From positions 11,040,109 through 11,104,108 of the forward strand of contig NC_088325.1 in NCBI RefSeq assembly GCF_910592395.1: a DNA stretch of 64,000 nt, in the 5' to 3' direction. Positions within the stretch are counted from its first letter, which is position 1; each line of letters begins with the position of its first letter. The DNA is from Lineus longissimus. Taxonomy: Eukaryota > Nemertea > Pilidiophora > Heteronemertea > Lineidae. Under the pieces are notes generated by a model. That model worked only from the letters and a program-made list of their open reading frames with translations. It was not told where the DNA came from and ran no database searches. This document shows positions 62,355-64,000 of this stretch, piece by piece. The position numbers were made by a program, and so were the translations under genes.

Positions 62355-64000
62355 AGTTTATGGCATGCCAGTCGGCAAGAAAATGATTGCCAAAAACGTA
62401 TTACTAATTGTACAGTACTATAGCTAAATTTAAACGAATTTCTGGTACGAAAGTACTGGCGACAGGTACGCCTGCACAAACCCTTTGCCAATACATCAAC
62501 ATAACTAACAACTCAAAACCCGGATGATATACACATATCATAATCATGATAAAATGAACAATGCATTACAATGGATCACATACTCCTAGCCAGAAGGAAT
62601 ATTTGACCTAATTTGCAAAAGGCTTAGCTGAAATACCTTTCGGGCAAAGTCTATTCAATCTAGATTGTAATTCGGGCATAACGATATTTTTCGAAAGCAA
62701 AATGGATTTTACCATATTCTTGAGGAATAAAAAAATCATATTCACCAAATTCGGTTTGTGATAAGCTGTCTTAACGTATTTGTGTTTGGGGGAATAAATG
62801 CTAGGGTATATACATTCTACATATTTTTTTAAAGACGTGAATTCACGCAAGCGAATTCCAACAAGGGATCGTTGAGACGAACATAACGGTACGCCTCCGG
62901 TTTAGAAATAGACAAGGGTTGGCAAATGACATTCGGAATTGTGGAATGCAACAATGATGCGTTCCCACGCAACCCACTTTCAAGATAAGAACATGATAGC
63001 GGAAGTTTTGTTTTTTTGTAACTTTGCTTTGATTTCGAAAATAGCCACTTTGGGTACGATTCGCGTCTCCAGATTACAAAGCAAGCTATTACTAAAGTTT
63101 ATATTTATTCAAACTTTGCCAAGGATTTTGTTAAATCCATTGTGTCGAGTTTCTTATGTGTATGGAGGCATTGAATTCGATAGATTTCGAACATGTTGTA
63201 ATATGTTCGCTTGTTTTCCCCAGTGTTCGAGTATCTTGGTTAAACTTTTTATGATCACCAGCTTTTTTATTTGAATGATTTGAACACTAAATATGGACAT
63301 GCCTGGCTTGCAATAACAGTGTTTAATGGAAAAAGTATGACCACATTTGAAGACATATACATTTGTGCGTTTGTAGACGATTAAACTATAGTTGTATTTG
63401 CGCTTATCGTTACGTCAACTACGTACATAGTTTGGATTGACAGACCTAAGATCACTGTATATGTTTTAGCGAAATCAAAACAAACGCCAAAAGCAAGACG
63501 TCATGAACAGACAACTTGATTTCGCCCATCATTGTCTATCCCAATGTTGAATGGTGTCAATCACGTGCATAATTTCTATCGATGCTTGGCTTGAATATTC
63601 AGAAATGGTTTCAGATCGGTGGGGAGAGAATAACCGTTATACCGATAGCTGAATAATTATTCAGACTGAGACACTTTGCAAATGAAAAGCCATACATGCA
63701 AGATGTTGTAATGAGCCGCCCATATACACATAATAAGGGTTCAGGATGCTACACGTTATCTCCATATGGGCTAATATTCGTCGATATTTGTCCCTGTCTG
63801 ACGTTGACCATTGCGAAACGTGATAGAGCAAAAGGCCAGAGAATTATTTCGAGCCCTCGCGAAATAACTATTTGACATGTATGTCAATCACTTGTCAATG
63901 AGATATGTCCAAGAAGACTATCGGTTTATGTACTCGGTTCTTAAAGTTGATGTCCGTGCTTGAGAATAGGACGGTCTGATTCCTTGGTCGAAACTCCTGA
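62355..64000. other. Upstream flank of the adaptor-like gene; no other gene seen
   Basis: It should include the 5' untranslated region and promoter of the minus-strand gene. No TATA box or CpG island stands out. The longest frame (62939-63274, plus) has no recognisable motif or splice context. Confidence 0.5.

Noticed and set aside
1-64000. CRISPR arrays, prokaryotic operons, phage or plasmid features
   Set aside because: No regularly spaced short repeats with unique spacers, no ribosome-binding-site/ORF chains and no long ORFs; the split gene and repeat content show eukaryotic nuclear DNA.

Overview
The window is eukaryotic nuclear DNA, most likely from a marine invertebrate. It is AT-leaning, has no long open frames, no operons and no bacterial-style gene spacing. 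It is dominated by intergenic and intronic sequence with many old, diverged interspersed repeats, inverted-repeat (MITE-like) elements, minisatellites and homopolymer or dinucleotide tracts. The frequent palindromic words TAGGCCTA and TACATGTA, and the repeat start GGGCCCGGTTG, would suit a deuterostome such as an echinoderm or hemichordate, or possibly a lophotrochozoan. This placement is a guess from word usage and not a demonstrated taxonomy.

One gene can be assembled with confidence from sequence alone. It is a five-exon minus-strand gene (coding 62354 down to 59554) whose splice sites, intron phases (1,1,2,1) and reading frames all agree. It encodes a 224-residue type I membrane protein: a signal peptide, a 12-cysteine ectodomain with five CC pairs, one transmembrane helix, and a Pro/Tyr-rich tail with two PPxY motifs. 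This is the architecture of the Shisa / CYYR1 / WBP1-VOPP1 group of small cysteine-rich membrane adaptors. Its third intron carries a ~144-bp minisatellite inside what looks like a terminal-inverted-repeat element.

Layout: 1-18.6 kb is mostly gene-free, with small duplications at 2.9-3.1 kb, 4.7/5.75 kb and 3.37-3.47 kb, a T21 tract and an (AT)n tract. At 18.64-18.87 kb there is a tandem array of ~28-31-bp palindromes. From 18.9 to 49.7 kb the sequence holds dispersed repeat pairs (20.8/35.9 kb and 24.4/32.1 kb), a recent tandem duplication (33.1 kb), three inverted-repeat elements (32.9, 40.0 and 41.1 kb; the 40-kb one has mariner-like ends flanked by TA) and a few weak candidate minus-strand exons at 31.3-33.6 kb. 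From 49.8 to 53.2 kb lies a mosaic island of direct, inverted and tandem repeats. It contains a perfect 25-bp-stem hairpin and a long ~135-bp-arm inverted repeat, both plausible sources of structured or double-stranded RNA, and several small ORFs with good Kozak contexts. From 53.2 to 59.5 kb there is mostly unassigned sequence with a small minisatellite and a possible decayed mariner end. The adaptor-like gene fills 59.55-62.35 kb, and the remainder to 64 kb is unassigned.

No tRNA, rRNA, CRISPR array, prokaryotic element or recognisable transposase could be supported. Apart from the adaptor-like gene, all coding calls are low-confidence and labelled so.
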